64,000 nucleotides of DNA from Paraglaciecola sp. 20A4 (GCF_011378905.1 NZ_WTPY01000005.1:62001-126000); one strand, 5' to 3'; shown: positions 1 to 9,563, numbered from the stretch's first letter. Notes: a model not told the origin generated them from the sequence alone. Made by a program: numbers and translations.

Positions 1-109
1 TTCTCTGATTAGTTTTACCTTTCCAGATTAGCAAATACCCTGTTGAACGCAAACAACATGTGGCATGTTTTACAAATATTTACACTCTGTCCTTACCTAT
101 TGACTAATG

Positions 110-538
110 TTAAACAAACTTAACCACAGCCAAGCATACAATGGCGAGTAAAACGAGTACCGGCGCTTCGTTTAAGAACCGGTAAAAACGCGATGAATGC
201 TTATTTTCATCTCGAGCAAATACCTTAACAAGATAATACAAATAAAAGTGATAGCCATAAATCAGTACGACCAATAAAAGCTTTATATGCAACCAACCGG
301 CACTAGCAAACCATGACACGCCATATTGATAAATAAGACTGACACCAAATACCAGAGTCAACACAGCAAAAGGGGTAATGAAAAACCACAACTTACGCTC
401 CATCACTTTGAATTGATCACGCACCGCCTGAATATCCGTTTGAGCATGGTATACAAATAGTCTGGGTAAATAGAAGATACCCGCCATCCACGCCACCATA
501 AAAAATACATGTAATGCTTTGAGCCACAAAATAGTCAA
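110..538 (-). CDS. hemJ: Protoporphyrinogen IX oxidase HemJ
   Basis: This 142-residue integral membrane protein matches the HemJ (UPF0093/CopD-like) family, which oxidises protoporphyrinogen IX to protoporphyrin IX in haem synthesis. The N-terminus has the family pattern LKALHVFFMVAWMAGIFYLP, including the conserved His near residue 10. Four hydrophobic segments and the total length fit the family. No in-frame ATG exists near the start. The start is a TTG with a GGAG about ten bases upstream. It is read in the same direction as the ClC gene 37 bases upstream and may share its transcript. Function is assigned by family resemblance. Confidence 0.85.
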   Translation of the reverse strand: MTILWLKALHVFFMVAWMAGIFYLPRLFVYHAQTDIQAVRDQFKVMERKLWFFITPFAVLTLVFGVSLIYQYGVSWFASAGWLHIKLLLVVLIYGYHFYLYYLVKVFARDENKHSSRFYRFLNEAPVLVLLAIVCLAVVKFV

Positions 539-575
539 TTAACTAACTCCGAGTAATATTGTTATGGGTAAATTA

Positions 576-2255
576 TTAAAATTGCGCCTTATGCAAATAA
601 CTACGCAATGTGTTCCAGGTGATCACTCCCGTAATATTGCTTGGCTCGCTTTCGTAAATATACACCGCGCCCTGACGACTGCTTTGTAATAACTGATAAA
701 CCTCTGCCAGTGTCGACTGAAAAGAGACGCCTTGCATGGTAAAATAAGCCAATGAAGACTCTTCCCTGCTAAGGCTCACATCGTATTGAACAAGTGAAAA
801 CTGCGAATCAATTTCAACGCTATTACGTTGCACAACCGGGTGAGTTGGTGACGTTTCCAAAAACTGCAAAATATGGTATTCCTGAGCATTGTTAAATAAC
901 TTGAATTCTTTGTCCATTACCGCCAACACCCCAGTTTTTTGCAGTGCTTCTAGCACGGGCGATGTGGTATAGGGTAATTTTTGATAATCTAACTGCCGAA
1001 TAAATATCGAATTATTACCCAAGAACTGAGTAGACGTGACATAGGCTGGTACGATAACCAGAATAGCTGGTAAAATAAGTTCAGGGCTATAAGATAACTC
1101 CATAACAGCAGACAAGGCTGCAAGGGGGGCATGCACCACCGAAGTCATTAAACCCGCCATGCCAAGCAAGGCAAAACTCCCACTAAGCTGTTCGACGTTA
1201 TCAACGGCTAATCCCAATGGCGCAACAAGCAACGCACCACTGAGCATACCAAGCACAAAGACAGGACCCATAATACCGCCGGGGATCCCTAAGCCAATTG
1301 CAATAATGGTAATAAAAAATTTAGCGCAAAGCACCGCGACTAACAAAGCTACATCTTGCTGTTGCAATACCATTTCGTGCACCGAAAAAAAGTGTGCCCC
1401 CAATGCCTCGGGTATTACGTACCCCACCCCACCCGTTATTACGCCAGCGATCAATAAACGTTTTATCATATTAAAACCCTGAAAAAGGTGCATTACCTTC
1501 ATCAACGCATTGTTGAATAATGTTGCTAGGCCCCCGAGCAAAATGCCGAATAAAATCAAGTACAGGTAAATCCAACGACTGAATTCAAAAAACTCAATAA
1601 AGGCTAATTCTTGAGCTTGGCCAAATACGGCTCTGGTCATAACCGTGCCTATTGCGGCAGCTAGCATAATAGGAATAAAGATATGAATTTTATATTCACG
1701 TAGTACGACCTCCATCACAAATATGACAGCGGCAAATGGCGTATTGAAAGAAGCGGAAATCCCTGCAGCAATTCCACAACCAGACAGTATACGAATGCTA
1801 TTGTGCGGCAATTTAAGCCATTGCCCGAAGAAGCTACTGCCAGCAGCGCCAAGATGCACAGAAGGGCCTTCTCGTCCTACTGAAAAACCACTGGCCAATG
1901 CAAATGCGCCACCAAAAAATTGATTTATTGTGGTCCGAAAAGGAATATGACCGAAAAACTGCTTAACGCGATGAATTACAAATGGAATACCCATACGGTA
2001 TTGCTTAAAGCCTGTTAAATAGGCGACAAATAGAATAAGTAACACCCCAATAACGGGCAAAACAAGACGCTCGATACCAGATAAAGTCGTAAAATTATTA
2101 ACCTCGTCTAGGTATAATAGTTGTAACCATTCCACGCTTAAACGGAAAAGAATAATCACAGACGCAGCGCAAACCCCACCAATAATACCCAAGGCACACA
2201 ATTGAATAGAGGTGCGCGGCGTAGCCAGCTCTTGTCGAAAAGCATTAAGGGACAT
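576..2255 (-). CDS. ClC-family anion channel/transporter with C-terminal CBS region
   Basis: This 559-residue polytopic protein is a ClC-family anion transporter. The gating motif GREGP is intact (gating Glu129), and the helix-N motif appears as GIPGGIMGP near residue 324. Residues about 1-420 form the membrane core and about 435-559 a degenerate CBS pair. Three usually conserved anion/proton-path residues differ when aligned by eye to the E. coli exchanger. The Ser of GSGIP is Met88, the internal proton Glu is Val183, and the pore Tyr is Phe418. This leaves open whether it is an exchanger or a channel, and which anion it prefers. No strong ribosome-binding site precedes the ATG. Confidence 0.9.
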   Translation of the reverse strand: MSLNAFRQELATPRTSIQLCALGIIGGVCAASVIILFRLSVEWLQLLYLDEVNNFTTLSGIERLVLPVIGVLLILFVAYLTGFKQYRMGIPFVIHRVKQFFGHIPFRTTINQFFGGAFALASGFSVGREGPSVHLGAAGSSFFGQWLKLPHNSIRILSGCGIAAGISASFNTPFAAVIFVMEVVLREYKIHIFIPIMLAAAIGTVMTRAVFGQAQELAFIEFFEFSRWIYLYLILFGILLGGLATLFNNALMKVMHLFQGFNMIKRLLIAGVITGGVGYVIPEALGAHFFSVHEMVLQQQDVALLVAVLCAKFFITIIAIGLGIPGGIMGPVFVLGMLSGALLVAPLGLAVDNVEQLSGSFALLGMAGLMTSVVHAPLAALSAVMELSYSPELILPAILVIVPAYVTSTQFLGNNSIFIRQLDYQKLPYTTSPVLEALQKTGVLAVMDKEFKLFNNAQEYHILQFLETSPTHPVVQRNSVEIDSQFSLVQYDVSLSREESSLAYFTMQGVSFQSTLAEVYQLLQSSRQGAVYIYESEPSNITGVITWNTLRSYLHKAQF

Positions 2256-2359
2256 ATATTAGCGCTATTAATACGATACGGAATTACAGCATCTTATCAC
2301 AAGCCGCTGTAATGTAAGGAATTACCTTATATCGTTGGCTTTAGTGTACCAGCAAGGTT

Positions 2360-3073
2360 ATGCAGTTTGTGAATTATTCAGAGTTAAGGCGCTATTTCGG
2401 CCCCTATCAATTTTATACGGTTTGCTCCTTAATCATATTAGCGACCGCTTATTTGGCTTTTTCTCTTGGCTTCAATTTAAGCCAAGAGCAACAGCAACTT
2501 TTAACCCAACTTAAAAGCAGTAGCGAGAACCTGAGGGTTGAAAACGCCACACTTTCTCAGCAAGTAAATGTAATGAGTGTGGAACTTGACATTGCTCAAT
2601 CCGCCCAGCGCAATTTGTCTCAGGAAATAGAGCAAGCGCTGAGTCGCGAGGTGTCATTGCGCAAAGAACTGGCTTTCTATCAACAGGTCATGGCCCCTGA
2701 GTTGAATGCCACGGGATTGGCCATTGACGGTTTTGCGATAGAGAAAACACTAAGCGAAGGGTATTTCAGGTTTAAGCTGGTTTTACTGCAACAGGATAAG
2801 ATAAAAACCACCCTGAATGGCAATGTGAAATTAGTTTTGCATGGCAGTGAAAATGGACAACCCGTGAATTATTCTTTAGAACAGCTCACCCAGGAGCAAA
2901 GTGAACCTTTGCAATTTATTTTCAAATATTTTCAAATGTTGGAGCGGGAATTTCAGCTTCCACCAGACTTTTCCCCTGAAAAGGTGGTTATCAGCGCAGA
3001 CGTCTATAAGTACAAACGCAAATTAGGCAAGGTGAACAAAACATTCGATTGGGTGCTATCGTCCAGTGAATAG
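2360..3073 (+). CDS. Conserved membrane-anchored coiled-coil protein (DUF6776-like)
   Basis: The 237-residue protein has one N-terminal transmembrane helix (about residues 20-42). A heptad-rich coiled coil follows (about 45-110, many Gln/Leu/Glu), then a compact domain to the end. It is probably a bitopic inner-membrane protein with its bulk in the periplasm. It resembles a family found next to erpA in Alteromonadales genomes, and here it lies 115 bases upstream of erpA on the same strand. No catalytic motif is visible. The family label is from recollection of that neighbourhood, and the function is unknown. Confidence 0.75.
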   Translation: MQFVNYSELRRYFGPYQFYTVCSLIILATAYLAFSLGFNLSQEQQQLLTQLKSSSENLRVENATLSQQVNVMSVELDIAQSAQRNLSQEIEQALSREVSLRKELAFYQQVMAPELNATGLAIDGFAIEKTLSEGYFRFKLVLLQQDKIKTTLNGNVKLVLHGSENGQPVNYSLEQLTQEQSEPLQFIFKYFQMLEREFQLPPDFSPEKVVISADVYKYKRKLGKVNKTFDWVLSSSE

Positions 3074-3187
3074 TTGACTAGAATAGTCAGGTATTAGATA
3101 ATGCCAATAATAATTAGCTCGCTTTTGTAGAAATTTAAGATCCGCGCTATCCCCCATTCACTTATTTTGTATATACAGAGGTAATTT

Positions 3188-3532
3188 ATGTCGGTGCAAA
3201 CAGCAGTCCCTATCGAATTCTCCGACGCCGCCGCACGTAAAGTTAAGGCGTTAGTTGATGAAGAAGAAAATCCAAACTTAAAACTACGTGTTTACGTCAC
3301 GGGGGGCGGATGTTCAGGCTTTCAATATGGCTTCACATTCGACGAAAAAGTTAATGAAGGTGATACCACCATCGATAAAGATCAAGTTACCCTTGTGGTC
3401 GACCCAATGAGCCTACAATACCTTGTTGGCGGCGAAGTGGATTACACCGAAGGCTTAGAAGGCTCACGCTTTTTGGTAAACAATCCCAATGCAACTACAA
3501 CCTGTGGCTGTGGTGCATCGTTTACGGTGTAA
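3188..3532 (+). CDS. erpA: Iron-sulfur cluster insertion protein ErpA
   Basis: This 114-residue A-type Fe-S carrier delivers clusters to apoproteins, including IspG and respiratory enzymes in relatives. The three cluster-ligand cysteines are present: one in [11 protein letters not shown] and two in the C-terminal CGCG. Length equals that of E. coli ErpA, and the N-terminal wording fits ErpA better than IscA or SufA. An AGAGG ribosome-binding site precedes the ATG. A perfect 10-bp hairpin follows at 3551-3580 and probably ends the transcript. Confidence 0.95.
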   Translation: MSVQTAVPIEFSDAAARKVKALVDEEENPNLKLRVYVTGGGCSGFQYGFTFDEKVNEGDTTIDKDQVTLVVDPMSLQYLVGGEVDYTEGLEGSRFLVNNPNATTTCGCGASFTV

Positions 3533-3550
3533 GCGTATATCAAATCCTAA

Positions 3551-3580
3551 GTGTGAGACTGTTGCAAAATAGTCTCACAC
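3551..3580 (+). terminator. Hairpin downstream of erpA
   Basis: A perfect inverted repeat has arms GTGTGAGACT and AGTCTCACAC around a 10-base loop, 18 bases after the erpA stop. No T-run follows, so it may be an RNA-stabilising hairpin rather than a classical intrinsic terminator. Confidence 0.55.
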
Positions 3581-3808
3581 GCAATCTGCGTTACTCGCCT
3601 TTAGAATTACCAATATCCTCCCCCTGTTGATGAAATTTTTTCACTTGTGTCGCTATTTTTACGCAATTTTTTAATGAAGCTTTTCTTACATTTAAATTAA
3701 ACCTTTGAAAATTAGGGTTTATTTTGATGGCATGAGTTATGTATTAGTTCACTTGAAAGTAACGTCTCCTAATTGATTTACGGAGAAACACGAACCGAGG
3801 AACGAATT

Positions 3809-4705
3809 ATGAAAAAACGTACCCTAGCATCAATTATCGCCAGTTTATTAGCGACATCAGCATTTGCCGCGCAGCAACAGTTCGATGCACCTCAAATGCC
3901 TAAACTTACGGACAAGACCTTTGTTGCATTAGATAGCAATCAAGATGGATTCATCTCACAGCAAGAAGCAAAGCAAGATAATATTTGGAATGTCTTTGTC
4001 AAAGTAGATGAAGACGCTGATGGTCAAATTAATCCGCGTGAATTTAATACCTATGCAAGCATCTATAGCGAAGCAGACATCGACTTAGCAGACACGGTTG
4101 ACTCCAATGCAGAAAATGCCTTTGATGAAGTAGAAACCGCCACTGATGAAGCAAACGGCGCAGTCGATAGTGAATTAAGCTCCGCGAAGCAAAATGCTAT
4201 TTCGGCCAAAGCGCAAAACAGTAACGCCCAACTCAGTATGCAGCTCACTGAGCACGACAGTCATGATGACGTTAACGCGATGACCGATAGCGAAAACCAA
4301 ATGAAAGATGCCGAATCCAATGTACAAAATGCCTTAGACAATGCCAAAGAAATTAGTCTACAGGGACAGGACGCGATTGAGCATAATATTGACCAAAGTA
4401 CTGAGGGCTTAAATCAGCAACTTGACGACAGTCAATCAGGGATTACATCGTCGTCAACTACAAAGATTAATGCAGATTTAGAAAACGAAAATCCAGCCTT
4501 AAAGCTGCCTGATCAACCAGAACCTATTAAGCAAGCGTTTGGTGACGTAGATGCTGACGAAGATGGTTTCATCACTAAAGATGAAACAAATGACGCAGCA
4601 ATTGCCGAGCATTTTGACAATGCTGACGTCAATAGTGATGACAAAATCAGTCAACAAGAATACGACACTTTTGTAAAAGGCCAGCACCTTATCGAACGTG
4701 ATTAA
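3809..4705 (+). CDS. Exported EF-hand calcium-binding protein
   Basis: Starting at the ATG at 3809, preceded by GAGGA, the product has a clean signal peptide (MKKRTLASIIASLLATSAFA) and about 298 residues. Two EF-hand loops lie near the N-terminus (DSNQDGFISQQE and DEDADGQINPRE). Two more lie near the C-terminus (DADEDGFITKDE and DVNSDDKISQQE). The long middle is acidic, Ala/Asn/Ser-rich and probably helical. An upstream in-frame start at 3773 would bury the signal peptide and is rejected. It should be a secreted or periplasmic Ca2+-binding protein. The partner and role are unknown. Confidence 0.8.
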   Translation: MKKRTLASIIASLLATSAFAAQQQFDAPQMPKLTDKTFVALDSNQDGFISQQEAKQDNIWNVFVKVDEDADGQINPREFNTYASIYSEADIDLADTVDSNAENAFDEVETATDEANGAVDSELSSAKQNAISAKAQNSNAQLSMQLTEHDSHDDVNAMTDSENQMKDAESNVQNALDNAKEISLQGQDAIEHNIDQSTEGLNQQLDDSQSGITSSSTTKINADLENENPALKLPDQPEPIKQAFGDVDADEDGFITKDETNDAAIAEHFDNADVNSDDKISQQEYDTFVKGQHLIERD

Positions 4706-4754
4706 ATGCCTCGCTTTGGTGAGTAAAAGAATGAAATATTGAAAGATATGTAAA

Positions 4755-4790
4755 AAAAGCCGCGCACGTTAATTAACTTGTGCGGCTTTT
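4755..4790. terminator. Bidirectional intrinsic terminator
   Basis: Arms AAAAGCCGC (4755-4763) and GCGGCTTTT (4782-4790) enclose an internally self-complementary GTTAATTAAC. The A-run and T-run on either side suit termination of both the upstream plus-strand EF-hand gene and the convergent minus-strand DUF2937 gene. Confidence 0.8.
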
Positions 4791-4838
4791 CATTTGCTTA
4801 AGGCACGATTTTTACATCAAGTAGTTAGCGTATTGCAG

Positions 4839-5372
4839 CTAACGTAAAGGAGTATTTTTCTTGCGGATTGCGTGATAGCAGACTGAGCACGTTTTGGCAC
4901 TTAGCCCAATCAATGTATCAAAAAGCGCAGCAAACAATAGCGCCAAACAAATCCCCCAACCCAACGCGGCAGGATCTAGCGGGACTGTATAACTGAATTG
5001 ATTGCTCGTTTCTTGCAAAATTTGTGGATTATAATGCGTCAATAAATAGTAAGTGCGTTTAACAACACCAGCTCTTAGGTTATCCCACTGACTTTGCAAA
5101 GATTGTTCGCGCTGAAATATGGCCTCTACGTTTTTTGCATCTTGATTGAACACCCTGTCGGGACTACGTTGGTAGTGCGCAATTAGCTTTTTGAGATCGC
5201 CGTCAAAATAACGTTCCGCGGTCTGCTGAAATCCAACTAGGCTCTGCTGAGCTTCGAGTAAATGTGCATCCACTCTTTTTTGGTACTGATCGACAAATGC
5301 AGGTATCTGCACACCGCAAAGCAGTCCAATGGCAAAAATGGCTAGCCGAAAATATTCTCTTAATATATTCAT
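4839..5372 (-). CDS. DUF2937 membrane protein
   Basis: The 177-residue product has an N-terminal hydrophobic helix (about residues 8-26). A long, probably helical periplasmic middle follows, with the conserved-looking stretch VDQYQKRVDAHLLEAQ. A second membrane helix lies at about 135-157, followed by a short basic tail. This architecture and wording fit DUF2937, a family of unknown function common in Gammaproteobacteria. The ATG is preceded by AGAAG. It converges on the EF-hand gene across a shared terminator. Confidence 0.75.
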   Translation of the reverse strand: MNILREYFRLAIFAIGLLCGVQIPAFVDQYQKRVDAHLLEAQQSLVGFQQTAERYFDGDLKKLIAHYQRSPDRVFNQDAKNVEAIFQREQSLQSQWDNLRAGVVKRTYYLLTHYNPQILQETSNQFSYTVPLDPAALGWGICLALLFAALFDTLIGLSAKTCSVCYHAIRKKNTPLR

Positions 5373-5488
5373 AGCTTCTATTACCCGTTATACGCTGAAT
5401 CGATATTACATACCTAAGATACGCTATCAACGATTGCCTGTCATAAGCGGTAAATTTAATATGGTAAACGTTTAGAGAAGGGCTCAAT

Positions 5489-5881
5489 ATGTTTAATACC
5501 TTAACACTAACCGCAGTACCCGTATTTTTCTGCCTAACGACTGTTTTATTCAGTAGTGAAACGCTGATAACTAATGACACGCAAAACACAGAAGAAATGC
5601 ATGCAGATACGTGCCCTACTGTATTCTACCAATTACAGCTTTCGCTTGATGCCAGCGCGTGCCACGTTTTTGCCGGAACACTCCCCGCTTCAATAACGTA
5701 CCATAGCAATCAATCGCCTAAAGCAGTTGACCTATTCTTACGTCAACAAATAGACACCCCCTTCACGCAAACATTCGATCACAATCGAATTTTGCTGCAT
5801 TTAGAAGGCAATCGAAAAATCATCGTTATTTCCCCAGATGGTCCAGGTAGCCAAGTAGACATACTGATTAACCCGAGGTGA
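5489..5881 (+). CDS. Small exported protein of unknown function
   Basis: I do not recognise this 130-residue protein with certainty. The first 25 or so residues form a hydrophobic signal-like segment. Two cysteines (TCPTVFYQ and SACHVFAG) could form a disulfide. The rest is predicted to be mostly beta-strand, with a terminal stretch resembling exported beta-sandwich proteins. GAAGGG lies at a suitable distance before the ATG. It stands alone between a divergent DUF2937 gene and the DUF2726 gene. Confidence 0.6.
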   Translation: MFNTLTLTAVPVFFCLTTVLFSSETLITNDTQNTEEMHADTCPTVFYQLQLSLDASACHVFAGTLPASITYHSNQSPKAVDLFLRQQIDTPFTQTFDHNRILLHLEGNRKIIVISPDGPGSQVDILINPR

Positions 5882-6014
5882 ATTAGTAAGGTCTATAGCC
5901 TGATTTGTTCCTTAACATTTAAGCGCAACGTCTGGCACTGTCTTTGCTATATCTCCTGTAGGTAACAACACAGGCAAAAACTGTCAAATATTTGGCGGGC
6001 CTATAGGAGCAGGT

Positions 6015-6620
6015 ATGGAATTGGCAATTATCTTAATGATGATATTAATCGTGGTCGCGATTGGTGCAGTAAAATTGAATGAACCAAGTTTAACCTTCCC
6101 GTTTAAAAAGAAGACGAACCTTTTTACCCCTGTTGAGCGTAGTTTTCTCGCGCTTATAGATGAGGCGGTGGGTAATCAGTTTCGTATTATGTGCCGGGTG
6201 AAACTGTCAGATGTCGTTGCTACACGGGAAAGTGCTAATAAAAAGACCAGCAAAAACGCATACAGTCGTACCAGTGGTCGGCAACTTGATTTCGTGCTGT
6301 GTGCAAAAGATGATATGTCACCGGTAATAGCGATTGATCTAGTTCATGCTAATCAAAATGGTAAAGATGGCTACAAGCGTCAACGAGATTGGTTTGTAAG
6401 CGGGGCGTTAGATGCTGCGCGTATTCCTCACGTACGTATTAAAGTTCGCTCAGGTTATACCGCAAAAGATATACGTCAGTGCATTGACGCTAAACTCGCT
6501 TCGGTACGAATTGCTTCGAGTAATACTCCACTGATTGCAGGCACAGCCGGTCAGGTAAAAGATCCTAATGTGGCCACTCGGCCAACAAAACCATTGGCTC
6601 AAAATCCCATGGCTGCATAG
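6015..6620 (+). CDS. DUF2726-domain membrane-anchored protein
   Basis: An N-terminal transmembrane helix (residues 2-20) is followed by a DUF2726 domain (about residues 37-165), recognised from TPVERSFLALIDEA, the RQLDFVLC strand and the RDWFVSGALDAARIPHVRI segment. DUF2726 is related to restriction-endonuclease-like folds. The usual acidic position appears here as AIDLVHANQ. The last 35 residues look disordered. AGGAGCAGG gives a strong ribosome-binding site. Substrate and role are unknown. Confidence 0.8.
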   Translation: MELAIILMMILIVVAIGAVKLNEPSLTFPFKKKTNLFTPVERSFLALIDEAVGNQFRIMCRVKLSDVVATRESANKKTSKNAYSRTSGRQLDFVLCAKDDMSPVIAIDLVHANQNGKDGYKRQRDWFVSGALDAARIPHVRIKVRSGYTAKDIRQCIDAKLASVRIASSNTPLIAGTAGQVKDPNVATRPTKPLAQNPMAA

Positions 6621-6662
6621 TCGCTAACGGCCTATGATATTGATTTGCTGAATAGCGAATAT

Positions 6663-6690
6663 AAAAAAACCAGCTTTCGCTGGTTTTTTT
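6663..6690. terminator. Bidirectional intrinsic terminator
   Basis: A perfect 12-bp stem (AAAAAAACCAGC / GCTGGTTTTTTT) with a TTTC loop sits between the convergent DUF2726 and mdh genes. A- and T-runs on each side serve both directions. Confidence 0.9.
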
Positions 6691-6706
6691 GAATCTTAGG
6701 AAAGAA

Positions 6707-7642
6707 TTAGTTTTTAACGAATTCAACACCCAATTTAATATCGCCACGTAGGCCTTCTAACATTGACTCTTTCGCCTTCTGCTCGAAATCACTCAACTCA
6801 CCGTAGGGTAGAATTTCTTCAACGCCGTTTTTACCCAAACGAACTGGATGTGAGAAGAATTGTGCATCATCGCTGTTAGTTTCAACGTAGGTATACTCAA
6901 CCACGTTTTCACCGCGCATCGCAGCCACAAGAGATAAACAGAAACGAGCTGCTGCTTGGCCCATAGATAAAGTTGCAGACCCGCCGCCAGCTTTAGCTTC
7001 AACTACTTCGGTACCCGCGTTTTGAATGCGAGTCGTTAAGCTTGCTACTTCTTCATCAGTAAACTCAACACCTTCCACTTGTGAAAGTAAAGGTAGAATA
7101 GTTGTACCAGAGTGACCACCGATAACAGGAACGTGAACGTTTGCAGGGTTCAAACCACGTAGGTTACCAACAAAAGTCTCAGCACGAATAACGTCAAGGG
7201 TTGTAACACCAAATAGCTTATTCTTGTTGTAGACACCCTTAGCTTTCAACGTTTCAGCTGCGATAGCAACCGTGGTGTTAACTGGGTTAGTAATAATACA
7301 CACACATGCTTCAGGACAATTATCTGCAACACCGTCAACTAGATTTTTAACAATCCCAGCATTGATGTTGAATAAATCAGAGCGATCCATACCAGGTTTA
7401 CGCGGAACACCAGCAGGAATAAGCACAATGTCACAACCTGTCAATGCTTTAGCTAGGTCGTCTTTACCGAAACCTTCAACTTTAACATCTGTAGGAATGT
7501 GACTTAAATCAACTGCAACACCAGGTACGACAGGGGCTACGTCATACAAAGCTAGTTCTGTACCAGCTGGCAATTGAGTCTTTAACAACAATGATAACGC
7601 TTGGCCTATACCGCCAGCTGCGCCTAATACCGCTACTTTCAT
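6707..7642 (-). CDS. mdh: Malate dehydrogenase
   Basis: This is an NAD-dependent malate dehydrogenase of the TCA cycle, 311 residues long (E. coli has 312). Visible motifs are the Rossmann loop GAAGGIGQA at the N-terminus, substrate arginines in [13 protein letters not shown], the NPVN segment, and the catalytic His in VIGGHSGTT. The ATG at 7642 is chosen over an upstream start because [13 protein letters not shown] is the family N-terminus and AGGAGA lies just before it. It is divergent from argR, as in many gammaproteobacteria. Confidence 0.97.
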   Translation of the reverse strand: MKVAVLGAAGGIGQALSLLLKTQLPAGTELALYDVAPVVPGVAVDLSHIPTDVKVEGFGKDDLAKALTGCDIVLIPAGVPRKPGMDRSDLFNINAGIVKNLVDGVADNCPEACVCIITNPVNTTVAIAAETLKAKGVYNKNKLFGVTTLDVIRAETFVGNLRGLNPANVHVPVIGGHSGTTILPLLSQVEGVEFTDEEVASLTTRIQNAGTEVVEAKAGGGSATLSMGQAAARFCLSLVAAMRGENVVEYTYVETNSDDAQFFSHPVRLGKNGVEEILPYGELSDFEQKAKESMLEGLRGDIKLGVEFVKN

Positions 7643-7807
7643 AAATCTCTCCTGTGGAATGCTAATCAATTCGCGAGCGAAACATTAATGCAAGACCCGC
7701 GAAAAAACAATTAAATGCTGAGCTGGATTTGTACGAAATTCTATGTGAGGGCAAATTGCTTAACTTCAAGTACTAAGGCAAAATAGCCGCCATAAACAGA
7801 GGAATAT

Positions 7808-8272
7808 ATGGCTACTAATAAGCAAGAAGAACTCATCAAGGCATTTAAGGATATCTTAAAGGCCGAAAACTTTGGCTCTCAAGGCGATATTGTTGACGCG
7901 CTTAAAACGCAAAACTTCGACAATATCAGTCAATCCAAGGTTTCCCGCATGCTCAGCAAATTTGGCGCAGTGCGAACCCGCAACGCTCGTGGCGACATGG
8001 TCTACTGCTTGCCGCCTGAACTTGGTATGCCAACGGCTCGCAGCCCTCTTCGTCAATTGGTTTTAGACATAGTGCACAATAATGTCATGATCATTATTCG
8101 CACCAGCCCCGGCGCTGCCCAACTTATTGCAAGATTGCTTGACTCATTGAGTCAAAAAGATGGTGTATTAGGCACTATAGCAGGCGACGACACTATTTTT
8201 ATTGCTCCGTCTGATATCAATCAAATTGAAGAAATTCGCGTGCGCGTTGAAGCTCTTTTCGAAAATGTCTAA
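7808..8272 (+). CDS. argR: Arginine repressor ArgR
   Basis: This 154-residue repressor/activator of arginine metabolism has two domains. The N-terminal winged helix (about residues 1-75) contains the recognition segment [19 protein letters not shown]. The C-terminal oligomerisation and arginine-binding domain contains [13 protein letters not shown]. Length matches E. coli ArgR (156). It is divergent from mdh with about 165 bases between starts. I looked for an obvious ARG box there and did not find a convincing one. Confidence 0.96.
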   Translation: MATNKQEELIKAFKDILKAENFGSQGDIVDALKTQNFDNISQSKVSRMLSKFGAVRTRNARGDMVYCLPPELGMPTARSPLRQLVLDIVHNNVMIIIRTSPGAAQLIARLLDSLSQKDGVLGTIAGDDTIFIAPSDINQIEEIRVRVEALFENV

Positions 8273-8289
8273 AACGAATGACTCCAATA

Positions 8290-8325
8290 TACCTTTCCCT
8301 TAAGCATTCGCTTAAGGGAAAGGTA
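8290..8325 (+). terminator. Long hairpin terminator after argR
   Basis: A perfect 14-15 bp stem (ACCTTTCCCTTAAG / CTTAAGGGAAAGGT) with loop CATTCG lies between the convergent argR and EEP genes. No long T-run follows, but the stem is strong enough to act as a transcript end. Confidence 0.75.
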
Positions 8326-8351
8326 ATTAAAATGGCCACAACCGTCGATTA

Positions 8352-9536
8352 TTATTGATGCCCAGCTGCCAACTGTACATCAATCCAGACTAAACGATGA
8401 TCAGACGACGCCTGGCGGTTTTGAATTAATCGATATTGGGGATCCTGTGGGATAGGCCAAAATACGCCACTGTCAGTCATCTCACCGAGTTTAGTGCTTG
8501 GTAACACATAATCAGCACGCATTCGCCAAAAAGCCGTGTGAGTGGCTGCATAAACACTATTCTTAGTGTGTAACGATGCGCCTTTACTGGTGGGTATCAT
8601 ATTGGCGTTAATTGAGTCATGGCTCAGCAATGCTTGAATTCCGTCTTTGTATGCATCTCCTTCTTCTGCTGACGCGTTTAAATCCCCTAAAATAACAAAC
8701 GCTTCGCTACTTATGCCACCAAACGCCCCTTGATCATCATAAATATAATCAGCTTTAGCTGAGCCCGAGATGTAATCAACCCAAAAGCGAATTTCGTCGT
8801 GATTACGTTTCCCGTTGCGGTTTTCTGGCCCATCAAAAACGGGCGGTGTTGGATGGCTAGCCAATACATGAACTACGTTTCCATTGATGCGAATCGGTAT
8901 GTCCCAATGGGACTTAGACGATAGCCTAAATACCGCTTTAGCCTGAGGCGAATACCAATCTGTGCCATCTTCTGCTTGCACACTATTTAATAGGCTGTTT
9001 GGCATATCTTTCCAAAGGAAATGTTGGAATGTCCTCACTTGCTCGCTTTCAATTGGGTATCGGCTTAATAACACCATGCCGTATTGCCCTGGATACAAAC
9101 CAAAAGCAAAGGTATCACCACCGTTATCTGTGCCACTGCCATTGTGGTTAAGATCAACTCCAGAAGGCACACCTGTATTCACCGGTGCGGAATAAGAATA
9201 GGGATAGTTAATTGGTTCGATGCCTTCTTGGGAAACTGCCAAGTAGTTATTAATAAATGCTTTTACTCCTTTAGCTTCACTCTCCGTGTAATCAAATTCA
9301 TTAAGCAGAATAATATCAGGACGGACTCGCTGAATGATCTCGGCGATATTACGGATCTGCTGATGCTTACCCGAAGCAAGATGTTCAAACAACTCATGTC
9401 CCGAGGGCTGTACATTTTTAGGTAAGTAATTACTCGCTTCCATGCTTACATTAAATGTCGCTATTCGTATCGTTTGTGCATGACTCACTACAACCACTCC
9501 CATCCAAAATACGATTAACAATAACGCTCTATGCAT
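8352..9536 (-). CDS. Exported endonuclease/exonuclease/phosphatase-family protein
   Basis: The product (about 394 residues from ATG 9536) has a signal peptide ending SHAQ and an EEP fold. Metal and catalytic motifs are the early ATFNVS, LLNEFDY (metal Glu), the LGDLNA strand (GDxN) and the C-terminal SSDHRLVW (SDH). The ATG at 9536 with AGGAAA upstream is preferred over an in-frame TTG at 9557. It should be a secreted Mg-dependent phosphodiesterase or nuclease. The substrate cannot be read from sequence. It follows the TonB receptor on the same strand after a hairpin, which suggests attenuated co-transcription. Confidence 0.85.
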   Translation of the reverse strand: MHRALLLIVFWMGVVVVSHAQTIRIATFNVSMEASNYLPKNVQPSGHELFEHLASGKHQQIRNIAEIIQRVRPDIILLNEFDYTESEAKGVKAFINNYLAVSQEGIEPINYPYSYSAPVNTGVPSGVDLNHNGSGTDNGGDTFAFGLYPGQYGMVLLSRYPIESEQVRTFQHFLWKDMPNSLLNSVQAEDGTDWYSPQAKAVFRLSSKSHWDIPIRINGNVVHVLASHPTPPVFDGPENRNGKRNHDEIRFWVDYISGSAKADYIYDDQGAFGGISSEAFVILGDLNASAEEGDAYKDGIQALLSHDSINANMIPTSKGASLHTKNSVYAATHTAFWRMRADYVLPSTKLGEMTDSGVFWPIPQDPQYRLIQNRQASSDHRLVWIDVQLAAGHQ

Positions 9537-9563
9537 TTTTTTATTTCCTGTAAACAAATAAAA

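Noticed and set aside
5203-5589. 128-codon minus-strand frame overlapping the DUF2937 gene
   Set aside because: It overlaps both the DUF2937 start and the exported hypothetical gene, lacks a ribosome-binding site and shows no family pattern.
7643-7807. ARG box autoregulating argR
   Set aside because: No convincing TGAATnnnnATTCA-like palindrome was seen in the argR-mdh gap.
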